5,189 nucleotides of DNA from Chthoniobacterales bacterium (lineage in GTDB: Bacteria; Verrucomicrobiota; Verrucomicrobiae; Chthoniobacterales; UBA10450). The stretch is from positions 1 to 5,189 of the forward strand of contig QHBL01000240.1 in assembly GCA_003244125.1 (NCBI GenBank). Reading direction: 5' to 3'. This document shows, in pieces, positions 4,465 to 5,189 of the stretch (positions within the stretch are counted from its first letter, which is position 1; each line of letters begins with the position of its first letter). The notes under the pieces were generated by a model, which did not search any database, was not told the origin of the DNA, and saw nothing but the letters and a program-made list of their open reading frames with translations. The position numbers and the translations under genes were made by a program.

Positions 4465-5189
4465 ATGAACTTTTTCGAGGAGCTGAAACGGCGCAATGTT
4501 TACAAGGTTGCGATTGCCTATGCCGTCGTCGGCTGGCTGCTCGTTCAGATCGCGACTCAGGTCTTTCCGTTCTTCGACATACCGAATTGGGCGGTGCGCC
4601 TCGTCGTCCTGCTTCTCGTGATTGGTTTTCCCGTGGCGCTGATTCTCGCCTGGGCTTTTGAGCTTACGCCGGATGGAATCAAACGGGCGGCAGCGGCTGA
4701 AGGAGAAGTTCAGCGATCGCGCAGTCGAGTGTGGGTCTATGTGGCGCTAATTGCTGGCGCACTCTCATTAGGCTTGTTCTTTCTCGGCCGATACACCGCG
4801 TCGAACAGGCGAAGTGCGACGGTAATCTCAGATAACAAATCGATCGCAGTATTACCGTTCGAAAGCCTAAGCGAAGACAAGAGCAACGCCTATTTCGCCG
4901 ATGGGATTCAGGATGAAATTCTCGCGCGCCTTTCCAAAATCGGTGATTTGAAGGTTATCTCGCGCACATCGACCCAACGTTTCAAAAGCGTGCCTTCCGA
5001 TCTGCCTGAGATCGCAGCCAAACTCGGCGTGGCCAATATTCTAGAAGGCAGCGTGCAGAAGAGCGGCGATGCCGTGCGGGTGACGGTGCAGTTGATCAAT
5101 GCGGCGAACGATTCCCATCTTTGGGCCGAGACTTACGATCGCAAATTGAGCGATGTCTTTGGAGTCGAAAGCGACATTGCGCAAAAGAT
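4465..5189 (+). CDS. Membrane-anchored FlgO/TolB-like domain protein (likely TPR protein), 3'-truncated by window edge
   Basis: The frame is open from the ATG at 4465 to the window end, giving 241 visible residues with no stop. The N-terminus MNFFEELKRRNVYKVAIAYA is a recognisable opening of a large family found in soil bacteria. Three hydrophobic segments follow, at about 13-33, 43-65 and 89-109. The second is followed by the typical AWAFELTPDGIKR. A FlgO/TolB-N-like domain starts at about 125 with KSIAVLPFESLSED, then YFADGIQDEILARLSKI, ISRTSTQRFKS, ANILEGSVQKSGDAVRV and LINAANDSHLWAETYDR. Family members usually continue with tetratricopeptide repeats, and some carry a nucleotide-cyclase or CadC-type winged-helix domain at the N-terminus. 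Neither is present here before the membrane part. The soluble region after the third helix may sit in the periplasm, but topology is inferred. Function is unknown; a scaffold or signalling role is often assumed. No Shine-Dalgarno is visible. Confidence 0.87.
   Translation, partial: MNFFEELKRRNVYKVAIAYAVVGWLLVQIATQVFPFFDIPNWAVRLVVLLLVIGFPVALILAWAFELTPDGIKRAAAAEGEVQRSRSRVWVYVALIAGALSLGLFFLGRYTASNRRSATVISDNKSIAVLPFESLSEDKSNAYFADGIQDEILARLSKIGDLKVISRTSTQRFKSVPSDLPEIAAKLGVANILEGSVQKSGDAVRVTVQLINAANDSHLWAETYDRKLSDVFGVESDIAQK

Noticed and set aside
4383..4661. A 92-codon plus-strand frame at the start of the membrane-protein gene
   Set aside because: It overlaps the ATG-initiated frame at 4465 in another phase. 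The latter has clear family sequence, and this one is Arg/Ser-rich without features.
1..5189. CRISPR arrays, tRNA/rRNA genes, transposases, riboswitches
   Set aside because: No regularly spaced repeats, cloverleaf-like sequences, transposase motifs or recognisable riboswitch leaders were seen on either strand.

Overview
The window looks like a chromosomal housekeeping segment from a GC-rich bacterium. The gene set, the S16 sequence style and the families of intergenic inverted repeats suggest a soil Verrucomicrobiota relative (Chthoniobacterales / 'Udaeobacter'-like). That placement rests on family recognition, not on a search. No Shine-Dalgarno sequence is visible at any of the six internal start codons.

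Left part, plus strand (2-2517): a version of the widely conserved SRP/ribosome operon. It holds ffh (SRP GTPase, 5' end outside the window), rpsP (ribosomal protein S16), khpA (small KH-domain RNA-binding protein) and trmD (tRNA m1G37 methyltransferase). In many bacteria rimM sits before trmD and rplS after it; neither is here. Every junction in this operon carries repeat structure. An 8-bp tandem repeat precedes rpsP. A roughly 97-bp imperfect palindrome lies between rpsP and khpA. A perfect 9-bp hairpin lies a few bases before trmD. A 122-bp element with 26-bp terminal inverted repeats follows trmD. Two of these elements contain the stop codon of the gene before them.

Middle part, minus strand (2638-4337): a compact two-gene unit, read from right to left. 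An SRPBCC (polyketide cyclase/COQ10-like) protein is followed 2 bases later by a FabF-like beta-ketoacyl-ACP synthase with an intact Cys-His-His active site. The unit converges on trmD, with the 122-bp inverted-repeat element filling the junction. A modified fatty-acid or polyketide product is possible, but no carrier protein, reductase or second ketosynthase is in view.

Right part (4338-5189): a 127-bp divergent intergenic region with a 13-bp direct repeat. After it comes the N-terminal part of a plus-strand membrane protein with three predicted transmembrane helices and a FlgO/TolB-like domain, of a kind usually followed by TPR repeats. That gene runs off the end. No tRNA, rRNA, CRISPR array, transposase or intrinsic terminator with a U-tract was seen. 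The most unusual feature is the set of different palindromic repeats at successive gene boundaries of an essential operon.
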